From: Prevotella sp. UBA7594 | GTDB taxonomy: Bacteria > Bacteroidota > Bacteroidia > Bacteroidales > Bacteroidaceae | DNA: 54,534 nt | Assembly (NCBI GenBank): GCA_002490315.1 | Contig: DLKG01000008.1 | Span: 1 to 54,534 of the forward strand | Direction: 5' to 3' | Shown here: positions 1 through 8,659 of the stretch, piece after piece | Layout: each line of letters starts with the position of its first letter | Position numbering within the stretch: the stretch's first letter is position 1 | Program-made: the position numbers and the translations under genes | Notes under the pieces: generated by a model | The model's database searches: none | What the model was told of the DNA's origin: nothing | What the model saw: only the letters and a program-made list of their open reading frames with translations

Positions 1-1
1 A

Positions 2-952
<951 letters not shown>

Positions 953-1960
953 ATGACTTTAGAAGAATTTATAGCCGATTGGCGTTCGCCATCGGCTACT
1001 TTGCTCGTGCACACCAGTGGCTCCACTGGCAAGCCGAAGCCGATGATTGTGGAGAAGAGCCGCATGGCGGAGTCTGCACGCATCACGTGCGACTTTCTCG
1101 GACTTCTCCCTGGCGACACGGCACTGCTATGTATGCCACTCGACTTCATCGCCGGAAAGATGCTCGTGGTGCGCTCGCTCGTATGTGGTTTGCGCCTTGT
1201 CAACGTTGAGCCGAGCGGTCATCCGCTCAAAACGCTTACTGAGCCACCTGTCTTCGCTGCGATGGTGCCGATGCAGGTCTACAACAGTCTGCAAGTAGAC
1301 TCCGAACGCCGGCTTCTCCGCGGTATCCGCCATCTTATCATTGGTGGCGGAGCTATAAGCAAGGAAATGGCATCCGAACTTAGAACTTTTCCCAATGCCG
1401 TGTGGAGTACATACGGCATGACAGAGACCTTGTCGCACATCGCCCTTCGGAGATTGAGCGGCGAGGACGCGAGCGATTGGTATGAGCCTTTCAGCAGCGT
1501 CAGCGTGAGCACCACAGCCGACGGCTGTCTTGTGATAGACGCCCCAAAGGTGTGCGCTCGGCAACTCGTTACCAATGACATCGTGGAGATTGCCTCTGAC
1601 GGACGCCACTTCCGCGTGCGTGGAAGGAAAGACAATGTTATTTGTAGCGGCGGAATAAAATTGCAGACAGAAGAGATTGAAGCCAAACTGCTGCCACATC
1701 TCGGCAGCACGTTTACCATAACGAAGCGTCCCGACCCGAAATTCGGCGAGACAGTAGTGCTCCTCACCACGTCAGACGACATTGAAAAGGTAAAGAATGT
1801 GTGCCGTCATGAACTGACAAAATACGAGCAACCACATATATATATAAAGGTGGCATCACTACCTCTCACCCTCACGGGTAAACCTGCGAGGGCGGAGGCT
1901 ATGCGCATTGCCGCCGAATGGCAGTCTACTGACGGCGGAAACAATACTGACGAATGGTAG
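953..1960 (+). CDS. menE: o-Succinylbenzoate--CoA ligase (MenE-like AMP-binding enzyme)
   Basis: Adenylate-forming enzyme that would activate o-succinylbenzoate to its CoA thioester in menaquinone synthesis. Visible motifs are the P-loop HTSGSTGKPKP near the N-terminus, the A5-type motif YGMTETLSHIAL, the hinge region RGRKDNVICSGGIKLQTEEI, and a C-terminal TLTGKPAR that carries the catalytic lysine. At 335 residues it is much shorter than E. coli MenE (about 450) but in line with the compact Bacteroidota form. The start directly follows the upstream stop codon. The menC gene for the preceding step lies about 3 kb away on the other strand, which supports the MenE assignment over a generic acyl-CoA synthetase. 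Its last 35 bases overlap the convergent gene ending at 1926. Confidence 0.85.
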   Translation: MTLEEFIADWRSPSATLLVHTSGSTGKPKPMIVEKSRMAESARITCDFLGLLPGDTALLCMPLDFIAGKMLVVRSLVCGLRLVNVEPSGHPLKTLTEPPVFAAMVPMQVYNSLQVDSERRLLRGIRHLIIGGGAISKEMASELRTFPNAVWSTYGMTETLSHIALRRLSGEDASDWYEPFSSVSVSTTADGCLVIDAPKVCARQLVTNDIVEIASDGRHFRVRGRKDNVICSGGIKLQTEEIEAKLLPHLGSTFTITKRPDPKFGETVVLLTTSDDIEKVKNVCRHELTKYEQPHIYIKVASLPLTLTGKPARAEAMRIAAEWQSTDGGNNTDEW

Positions 1961-3494
1961 CGCCAAGATCGTCTGCCGTGAACTTTACGTAGCCCGACTG
2001 CGCGGCATTGCCGCTTACAGAGCTTATTTGCTTGCCGTCGATGACGACATGACCATTGACGGCGACGCTGATGCGATTGCCGCGGACGCTGATGTGTGCC
2101 GTGTTCCAGTCGGCGGCAGCGTCAAAACGCTGCCATGAAGCATCGCTCCCACAGAGCTGCACGCCCTTCTCCGCGCTGATAGACAGAGCCGGAAGGGAAC
2201 GAAGCGACAGCGAGAGCGTGCCCTTTGCCTTCCAGTCGAAAGCGAGATCGAAGTCTGCAAGGTCGTCATGAATAACCCAGAAGCCACGCTTCTCCATGCG
2301 CGTTTCTTCAGTGTGGGCAAGATTGTAGCCCCCGTCAGCATGCCATTTGTCGATGGCAGCCAATGCCTGGTCGATGTAGGAGTCCATGCCTTGTTCGTCG
2401 TAGTGGTGGATAAACGACTGCTTGGCAGCGTATAACATGGAATAGACAAGCCGTCCGTAATTGATCTGTGGAAGCGCAGACACCAGTTCGGTAATGGCAA
2501 TCGCCATGGCGTCGGCGTGCTCGGCACGCATACAGTAGCGCTTAAGATAGACAAAAGCCTGGATGGTGTGAGTATTGCCGAGAGCGACGATAATCTTTTC
2601 GCTCAACACGGGGTCGGTGTTCACGTCGTCGGCAGAGCGCAAAATCAGATACAGCTCCTCATTCGTCATATCCCCATTGGCAGCCGCGCGCTCCGCCACG
2701 CTGATGGCACGTGCCACGACAGCCGCACGTTTTGCTCCGTCGAGAAGTCCTGCAAGAGCGAGGAGTTTTGGCAAAGCAAGACGTGGTGAAAGCATGATGA
2801 CAATGCTGTCTGCCTCAGCCGACGGTTCACCACACAACCGCTCCACCTCCCTGTCAAGACTCTCCGTCCAAAGGGGCAGAACTGTAGGCTCCGGTTTTGG
2901 CGTAGTCGCCACGTTAGCAGGCTGCTGCCGTTTGCCGTCACGCTCCGCAACGATACTCCTAATCTGGCGTGCCACGTCAGGACTTGCGCCCGAAATGGCG
3001 GCAAGCCGGTCGTCGATGCCGGGCATCGCGACGAGGATGCGTCTTGCAGTAGGAGCGAGCCGTTCCACCTCAAGGTACATGGCGATGTGCTCCGCGTCAG
3101 CAGGCTTGGCGCAAAGGGCGAGTTGCTCCATGACATGCAGTTGCACTTCAGGCTCATAGCTACGGTCGAGAGCCTTCTTTAGTCCGGCACGCACGATGTC
3201 AGTATATTTCAAGCCTGTTGGCTTCATGCTGTAAGCCACGATATCATCAATAAGTTTCAAGCACGCCCGTTGCTGTCTTTCATCGTCAGGATCACCCATA
3301 CGGCTGAGCATCTCCACACTCACCTCTGCGTTGTTGGCAAGCGTGTCGAGAATGTCAATGGTCGGCGTGCGACCAGTCAAGGCAATCTGCCTCACAGCCT
3401 CAGAAGCATATTTATTGATGGCGCGGCGGCTCGTCTGCGCCGATACATCAGATAAGCAACATACAAAAAGGAATAATATAATAAGTTTTCTCAT
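1926..3494 (-). CDS. Secreted HEAT-like repeat protein with C-terminal lectin-like domain, unknown function
   Basis: A 522-residue exported protein with a clear signal peptide (about 20 residues, ending near SDVSAQ). Residues about 30-370 are alpha-helical and look like HEAT or ARM-type repeats, with runs of Ala/Leu helices broken by short turns. The last 120 residues (from about GFWVIHDDLADFDLAFDWK) have the alternating beta pattern of a concanavalin-like or DUF1080-type jelly roll, with a phrase reading IRQYCFRRQ at the end. The protein is probably periplasmic or surface-located. It converges on menE with a 35-base overlap. Its start lies only 27 bases from the divergent MATE gene. I do not recognise a named family for the whole protein. 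The domain suggestions come from pattern reading only. Confidence 0.75.
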   Translation of the reverse strand: MRKLIILFLFVCCLSDVSAQTSRRAINKYASEAVRQIALTGRTPTIDILDTLANNAEVSVEMLSRMGDPDDERQQRACLKLIDDIVAYSMKPTGLKYTDIVRAGLKKALDRSYEPEVQLHVMEQLALCAKPADAEHIAMYLEVERLAPTARRILVAMPGIDDRLAAISGASPDVARQIRSIVAERDGKRQQPANVATTPKPEPTVLPLWTESLDREVERLCGEPSAEADSIVIMLSPRLALPKLLALAGLLDGAKRAAVVARAISVAERAAANGDMTNEELYLILRSADDVNTDPVLSEKIIVALGNTHTIQAFVYLKRYCMRAEHADAMAIAITELVSALPQINYGRLVYSMLYAAKQSFIHHYDEQGMDSYIDQALAAIDKWHADGGYNLAHTEETRMEKRGFWVIHDDLADFDLAFDWKAKGTLSLSLRSLPALSISAEKGVQLCGSDASWQRFDAAADWNTAHISVRGNRISVAVNGHVVIDGKQISSVSGNAAQSGYVKFTADDLGATIRQYCFRRQ

Positions 3495-3521
3495 AATCGT
3501 TATAAAATCATAGCATAATCA

Positions 3522-4820
3522 ATGAAAGCAATCGACAGCAAGATACTCAGAATAGCCCTACCCTCCATTGTCTCCAACATCACCGTGCCATTGCTCGGAC
3601 TTGTGGACATGGCAGTTTCCGGCCACCTTGAAAGCGCCGTGTACATCGGTGCTGTAGCAGTTGGAAGCATGGTGTTCAACGTGATTTACTGGGTGTTTGG
3701 TTTTCTGCGTATGGGCACAAGCGGCATGACGTCGCAGGCTCTCGGCAGACGCGACCTCGACGGCGTGGCAACAGTACTAACACGTTCCGTGCTCGTAGCG
3801 CTCTTCATAGCCACCGCAATACTTCTCTTGCAGCGCCCATTGGGACGCGCCGCTCTTGTTCTTATAGGTGCCGACAACGACATCAGCGCCGAGGCATGGC
3901 GCTATTTTCTCATCTGTGTGTGGGGTGCACCAGCCATGCTGTGCCTCTATAGTCTTACGGGATGGTACGTAGGAATGCAGAACACACGCTTGCCGATGTT
4001 CATCGCCATAATGCAGAACATCGTCAACATCGTGGCAAGCTTCACGTTTGTCTTCGTATGTGGCATGAAGGTGGAGGGCATTGCCCTCGGCACGCTGGTA
4101 GCGCAATATGCCGGACTCGCCGTGAGCCTGACGCTGTGGGCGGTGAATTACGGACGCCGCATGACCAACCGCATCGACTGGGCGAGCGTGTTTGACATCA
4201 CCCAGATGAAACTCTTCTTCTGCGTCAACCGCGACATCTTCCTACGCACGCTCTGCATAGTTGCCGTCAATTTCTATTTTCTCTCCGCAGGAGCATCGGA
4301 AGGGGCTGTTGTACTTGCCGTCAACACGCTTCTTATGCAACTCTTCACACTCTTCTCCTACGTCATGGACGGGTTCGCCTATGCCGGAGAAGCCCTGTGC
4401 GGCCGACTGTACGGTGCGGGCAACCGGGTGGAGATGAGTCGCATGGTGAGGCGTCTCTTTGGTTGGGGCGTGGTGTTGTCGGCTGCCTATACAGCCGTGT
4501 ATGCCCTCGGAGGCGGCGCCTTCCTCTCGCTGCTTACTGACAATACAAGCGTAGTGGCAGCGTCGGGCGACTATCTGCCTTGGGCAGTGCTCATACCATT
4601 CTGCGGCATGGCGGCGTTCGTATGGGACGGAGTGTTCATCGGCACCACGTCGACACGCTCCATGCTATTCTCGTCGGCAGCGGCAACCGCCGTCTTCTTC
4701 GCCATTTATCTGTCGCTGCGCGGCAGCCTTCACAACCATGCCCTTTGGCTTGCCTTTCTCTCTTACCTTGCCATGCGAGGCATCATGCAGACCCTACTCT
4801 ATCGTCGATGCCTTGCCTAA
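3522..4820 (+). CDS. MATE family efflux transporter (DinF-like)
   Basis: Multidrug and toxic compound extrusion transporter of 432 residues, the usual MATE length, with about twelve hydrophobic segments spread along the chain. The N-terminus (KILRIALPSIVSNITVPLLG, then LVDMAVSGHL) is the typical first MATE helix with its conserved Pro and the VD..V.G pattern. The DinF branch is the best match in Bacteroidota. It would use a Na+ or H+ gradient to export organic cations or other small molecules; the substrate cannot be told from sequence. The 3' end overlaps the convergent menC by 27 bases. Only 27 bases separate its start from the divergent secreted protein. Confidence 0.9.
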   Translation: MKAIDSKILRIALPSIVSNITVPLLGLVDMAVSGHLESAVYIGAVAVGSMVFNVIYWVFGFLRMGTSGMTSQALGRRDLDGVATVLTRSVLVALFIATAILLLQRPLGRAALVLIGADNDISAEAWRYFLICVWGAPAMLCLYSLTGWYVGMQNTRLPMFIAIMQNIVNIVASFTFVFVCGMKVEGIALGTLVAQYAGLAVSLTLWAVNYGRRMTNRIDWASVFDITQMKLFFCVNRDIFLRTLCIVAVNFYFLSAGASEGAVVLAVNTLLMQLFTLFSYVMDGFAYAGEALCGRLYGAGNRVEMSRMVRRLFGWGVVLSAAYTAVYALGGGAFLSLLTDNTSVVAASGDYLPWAVLIPFCGMAAFVWDGVFIGTTSTRSMLFSSAAATAVFFAIYLSLRGSLHNHALWLAFLSYLAMRGIMQTLLYRRCLA

Positions 4821-5849
4821 TGTTGTCCAAAGCTTGTCGCCGCGAATCTCAAGCGGCATTTGGATGTTGTCGTTGAAGAGCAATCCGGTACCAAGTCCTT
4901 GCGGCATCGTTATCTCCGGTCCATAGATGTCTGATGCGAGTTGTGCAATGGCATTGAGTCCGACGTTGCTTTCAAGTGCACTCGTAATCCATGAGCCAAT
5001 GCCACGCTCACGTGCAAGAGCTATCCATTCGCGTGTGCCGTACATTCCTCCGTGCAGCGACGGCTTGAGGATGATGTATTGTGGACGTATTGTGTCGAGC
5101 ATCCCTTCCTTCATGGCTTTGAGATTTATGCCGATAAGCTCCTCATCGAGGGCTATCGGAATAGGTGTTTCGCGACACAACTCAGCCATCTCCGCCCATT
5201 GGTGCTGACGTATAGGCTGCTCGATGGAGTGAATGTCGTAGCGTGCGAGACGGTCGAGTTTCTCAAGAGCGTCGCCAAACGAGAATCCTCCGTTGGCATC
5301 GACACGCAATTCTATCTTGTCCTTGCCGAACGCCGAGCGTATATGGCGCACGAGGTCGAGCTCTTTCTCGAAGTCGATGGCTCCAATCTTCAGTTTTACA
5401 CATCGAAATCCAGCCTTCATCTTCTCCTCCAGACGCGCGAGCATCTCGTCGTAGCGTCCCATCCACACGAGCCCATTGATAGGTATGCCCTCCTCTCCAC
5501 GCGTGAAAGGAGTGTCGAAGAGCACGTGGCGTCCGCCATTCTTGAGGTCGAGCAACGCCGTCTCAAGTCCGAAGAGCATGGAAGGATAGGGCCGCAACAT
5601 ATTGTAGTTGACAGCGCCCGTCTGCTCCGTCATACGGCAAAGGGCAGCAAGCGTCTGCTCATATTCCGGGCGGGCGTCGCAGCTGAGGTCGGGCAGCGGG
5701 CCACATTCGCCTGTACCTATAATGCCGGGCAAGTCGCTGCTCGTCATCTCCACAAACCACGAGCGGCGTGTAGTGTACACTCCTCGTGACGTGCCTGCCG
5801 GTTGTTTGAAATGAAGGGTGCGTGGGGTGATGTTTATCTTTAAGTTCAT
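4794..5849 (-). CDS. menC: o-Succinylbenzoate synthase (MenC, enolase superfamily)
   Basis: Dehydratase that converts SHCHC to o-succinylbenzoate in menaquinone synthesis. The 351-residue protein has the two-domain muconate-cycloisomerase layout. The visible barrel motifs are the catalytic lysine strand FRCVKLKIGAIDFEKEL, the metal-ligand strand ELRVDANGGFS, the second ligand HSIEQPI and the third region ALDEELIG. A late lysine strand reads YIILKPSLHGG, and SALESNVGLNAIAQLA closes the barrel. Related dipeptide epimerases look similar, but the menE gene nearby makes MenC the better choice. It is probably the last gene of a minus-strand run headed by the M3 peptidase; 36 bases separate it from the cyclo-ligase gene upstream. 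Confidence 0.88.
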   Translation of the reverse strand: MNLKINITPRTLHFKQPAGTSRGVYTTRRSWFVEMTSSDLPGIIGTGECGPLPDLSCDARPEYEQTLAALCRMTEQTGAVNYNMLRPYPSMLFGLETALLDLKNGGRHVLFDTPFTRGEEGIPINGLVWMGRYDEMLARLEEKMKAGFRCVKLKIGAIDFEKELDLVRHIRSAFGKDKIELRVDANGGFSFGDALEKLDRLARYDIHSIEQPIRQHQWAEMAELCRETPIPIALDEELIGINLKAMKEGMLDTIRPQYIILKPSLHGGMYGTREWIALARERGIGSWITSALESNVGLNAIAQLASDIYGPEITMPQGLGTGLLFNDNIQMPLEIRGDKLWTTLGKASTIE

Positions 5850-5885
5850 CGTATATCAGTTAAGTTGTTCATTATCCATATAGCG

Positions 5886-6425
5886 TCATTCGCCTGTGAC
5901 GACATCGTCCATCCTTACATCGTGCTTGTCGACGGGCAATCCGTCGACAAGTTGGAAGGGGAAGCAGATACCAATCTTCCAGGCGTTGCAAAGTTTAGGC
6001 AATAAACGGTCGTAATAGCCCTTGCCGCGCCCGAGGCGTCCTCCTTCGGAGTCGAACGCCATGCCCGGAACGACGGCAACGTCAATGGCGTCATAGTCAG
6101 AAAACACGTCGCCCGTTGGCTCCATGATGCCGAAGGCGCCCGCCGTAATCGAACTTGGTCCGGCGTACATGCGCAGCTCCATCGTCCCCTCCCCCGTCAC
6201 GCGAGGCAGGAGCACGCGCTTGTTGCTTAGTATAAGGGCGTCCACAGCCATGCGAGTGTCTACCTCGTCAGGCAAGGAGTAGTACATGAGCACCGTCTTG
6301 GCATCTCTCAGTTTTTGACAACGCAGCAGACGTGCAATTACCGGAAACGACAATTCATGCAGCTCCTGGCGCGTGAATTGTCGTTTCAGTTCTTTTATTT
6401 CCTTACGAAAATTGTTCTTGTCCAT
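5886..6425 (-). CDS. 5-Formyltetrahydrofolate cyclo-ligase
   Basis: ATP-dependent enzyme that converts 5-formyl-THF to 5,10-methenyl-THF, returning a storage folate to one-carbon metabolism. It is 179 residues, typical of the family. The diagnostic C-terminal nucleotide-binding motif GRLGRGKGYYDRLL is present, preceded by VAVVPGMAFDSEGG, and the conserved tail QLVDGLPVDKHDVRMDDVVT follows. An N-terminal helical stretch rich in Lys and Arg is also typical. It lies 29 bases downstream of the S41 protease and 36 bases upstream of menC, so it is almost certainly within one transcript. Confidence 0.94.
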   Translation of the reverse strand: MDKNNFRKEIKELKRQFTRQELHELSFPVIARLLRCQKLRDAKTVLMYYSLPDEVDTRMAVDALILSNKRVLLPRVTGEGTMELRMYAGPSSITAGAFGIMEPTGDVFSDYDAIDVAVVPGMAFDSEGGRLGRGKGYYDRLLPKLCNAWKIGICFPFQLVDGLPVDKHDVRMDDVVTGE

Positions 6426-6454
6426 TCTAATCAGGGACTCAAAAAATCATCTGT

Positions 6455-8113
6455 TTACTTTCTCTTCGCCTTCTTCCTTGCAGCGACAGGCTTCTTCGGG
6501 AATGCGGCATTGTGCTTGAACACCTGCAGGGCGGTAGCGATAGCAGGGTCGTCCTCGTTGATATATTCCGTCCATGCCTGCTCGTCGAGCATGTTGTAGA
6601 TAATGCGCGAGTTGATGTAGCGTTCCAGCAGGCGATGCGACTTGCGTATCATGAGATTGCGTCGCTTCAGTCCGTTCTTGTCGGCATAGGAAGCGAATTT
6701 CTCCACAGTGTTCTGCGACACGAGATACTTTGAAAGCTCCATCATGTCCTTGAACGTGTTCAGCTTCGGACGGTTGTTGTCGGTGTAGGTGAAAGCAAAC
6801 TGCAGAATGAGTCCCGTCATGGCAGCCTGCTTGTAGTAGCTGGTCATGCCGAGCGTATCCTCAGGCACAAAGATGTCGGGCGTGATGCCGCCACCGCCAT
6901 ACACGATGCGTCCTATGCCCGTGTGATAGGCAGGGCCGTGATGCTTGATGCTGTCCTGCGAGAAGAACTCCCCGTGCTGATAGCGCGACACGATGTCCTC
7001 CTCATAGTCCTTGTTGTCGCCCGCCGTGAACGGTTTTTGTATGCAGCGTCCAGAAGGAGTGTAGTAGCGTGCTATGGTAAGGCGAATCATGGAGCCGTCG
7101 GGGAAGCCGAGTTGCTGCTGCACGAGTCCCTTACCGAAAGAGCGGCGTCCGATGACCGTAGCGCGGTCGTTGTCCTGCATGGCACCCGCGAAAATCTCCG
7201 AAGCTGATGCCGAGCCCTCATTGATGAGCACGATGAGCGGTATCTGCTGATAGGAGCCATGTCCATCGGAGCGGAAGTCCTGTCGCGGCGACTTGCGTCC
7301 CTGCATGTACACGATGAGTTTGTTCTTCGGTAGGAACTCGTTAGCCATCTGCACGGCAGAATTCATGTAGCCACCCGTGTTGTCGCGCAAGTCGATGATA
7401 AGGTTGGAAAAGCCCTCCTGTGAGAGTTGCGCGAGGGCAATGAGCATTTCGGGATATGTAGTCTCGCCGAAACTCTTCACCTTGATATAGCCCGTATTGT
7501 CGTCGAGCATATACGTTGCCGTGATGCTCTTCTGCGGGATGTCACCGCGCGTCACGGTGAAGTACTTCACTCCACGCTGTGCGTAGCGCACGACGCCGAG
7601 CTTCACCTTCGTGTCCTTCGGTCCCTTCAGTCGGCGCATTGCCTCCTCGTTAGTTACAATCTTCCCGACGAACGGCTTTCCGTCAACGCTCACAATCTTG
7701 TCGCCGGCGATGATGCCGGCACGCTGTGCCGGTCCGTTCTTCACTACGTTCTGCACGTGTATTGTGTCCTGACGGATTGTAAACTCGATGCCGACGCCGG
7801 AGAACGAGCCTTTCAGGTCGTCAGCCACGGTCTGCGCGTCCTTTGCGCTGATGTACACGGAGTGAGGGTCGAGATCGGAGAGAATCTGCGGAATGGCAAC
7901 GTCGACAAGCGAGTCGATGTTCACCTTGTCCACATATTGGTCATCGATGATATGTAGAAGATTAGACAGTCGGTTGGAACCGGAGTTGATGATGTTCAGC
8001 CGGTTGCCTGAGAAATGATTGGCGTAGAAAGTGCCTATGAGTATGCCTACAACGACGCATAGAGCCATTATCAATGGCATGAAGCGGTTAGACTTTTTTG
8101 TGTTCATAATCAT
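6455..8113 (-). CDS. S41 family C-terminal processing peptidase with PDZ domain
   Basis: Periplasmic serine protease of the tail-specific (CtpA/Prc) class. An N-terminal hydrophobic segment (about residues 12-32) acts as an uncleaved anchor or signal. It is followed by a helical cap, a PDZ domain (about residues 95-180, with GVGIEFTIRQ and GPAQRAGIIAGDKIVSVDG) and the S41 core. The nucleophile is the serine in NEGSASASEI near residue 300, and the general base is the lysine in SFGKGLVQQ near residue 327. A C-terminal helical extension of about 130 residues ends in a very basic tail (KKPVAARKKAKRK). A second ATG at 8107 is equally possible as the start. The start overlaps the dCMP deaminase stop by 26 bases, implying coupled translation. 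Confidence 0.93.
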   Translation of the reverse strand: MIMNTKKSNRFMPLIMALCVVVGILIGTFYANHFSGNRLNIINSGSNRLSNLLHIIDDQYVDKVNIDSLVDVAIPQILSDLDPHSVYISAKDAQTVADDLKGSFSGVGIEFTIRQDTIHVQNVVKNGPAQRAGIIAGDKIVSVDGKPFVGKIVTNEEAMRRLKGPKDTKVKLGVVRYAQRGVKYFTVTRGDIPQKSITATYMLDDNTGYIKVKSFGETTYPEMLIALAQLSQEGFSNLIIDLRDNTGGYMNSAVQMANEFLPKNKLIVYMQGRKSPRQDFRSDGHGSYQQIPLIVLINEGSASASEIFAGAMQDNDRATVIGRRSFGKGLVQQQLGFPDGSMIRLTIARYYTPSGRCIQKPFTAGDNKDYEEDIVSRYQHGEFFSQDSIKHHGPAYHTGIGRIVYGGGGITPDIFVPEDTLGMTSYYKQAAMTGLILQFAFTYTDNNRPKLNTFKDMMELSKYLVSQNTVEKFASYADKNGLKRRNLMIRKSHRLLERYINSRIIYNMLDEQAWTEYINEDDPAIATALQVFKHNAAFPKKPVAARKKAKRK

Positions 8114-8600
8114 CTGGATTTAGATATTTTACTTCAATGTTGGCACGCTTCAGCAGATCAATTCCGTCCGTGAGACGATACTGTTCACCATAGATAACCC
8201 GCTTGATGCCTGCCTGAATGATGAGCTTTGCACATTCTATGCACGGCGACGCCGTGACGTAGAGTGTTGCCCCGTCGCTGTTGTTTGACGAGCGTGCCAG
8301 CTTGGTTATGGCGTTCGCCTCGGCATGGAGCACGTAGGGCTTTGTCACGTTGTTCTCGTCCTCGCAGACGTTCTCGAAGCCGCTTGGCGTGCCGTTGTAG
8401 CCGTCGCTGATAATCATCTTCTCCTTCACAACCAGCGCCCCCACCTTCCGGCGGTGGCAATAGCTGTTCTCTGCCCATATACGTGCCATGCGGAGATAGC
8501 GAAGGTCGAGGTTAAGCTGCTTGGCGGAAGCCTTTCCCGTGGAAGCCTCATTCTCATACCCCTCCCCATTAGGGAGGGGAGTAATATGTTTTGTTGGCAT
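8088..8600 (-). CDS. dCMP deaminase (ComEB-like) with inserted N-terminal low-complexity segment
   Basis: Zinc enzyme that deaminates dCMP to dUMP, feeding dTMP synthesis. The zinc site is complete: HAEANAI provides His and the catalytic Glu, and SPCIECAKL provides the two cysteines. The substrate loop GYNGTPSGFENVCEDENN is also present. The conserved domain begins near residue 29 (LNLDLRYLRMARIWAENSYC). The first 25 or so residues (starting MPTKHITPLPNGEGYENEAS) are not part of the family and are encoded by a G/C-rich palindrome followed by a short repeat. No alternative ATG is visible between this start and the conserved domain, so translation probably passes through the inserted segment. 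It lies between the M3 peptidase and the S41 protease on one strand. Confidence 0.93.
   Translation of the reverse strand: MPTKHITPLPNGEGYENEASTGKASAKQLNLDLRYLRMARIWAENSYCHRRKVGALVVKEKMIISDGYNGTPSGFENVCEDENNVTKPYVLHAEANAITKLARSSNNSDGATLYVTASPCIECAKLIIQAGIKRVIYGEQYRLTDGIDLLKRANIEVKYLNPDDYEHKKV
8559..8579. repeat. Short palindrome inside the 5' end of the dCMP deaminase gene
   Basis: Arms CCCCTCCC (8559-8566) and GGGAGGGG (8572-8579) form a perfect 8-bp stem with a 5-base loop. The palindrome is translated as part of the non-conserved N-terminus. It is flanked by a small direct repeat, GGAAGCCT at 8540-8547 and near-identical GGAAGCCT at 8526-8533. It looks like an inserted repetitive palindrome kept in frame. 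Strong folding of the mRNA just after the start codon could slow initiation (inference). Confidence 0.7.
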
Positions 8601-8659
8601 AGTTTTTTTTTAATACTTTTTTTATTGAAGTTTCGCAAGATTTCTTCTTCAGCTTGCTT

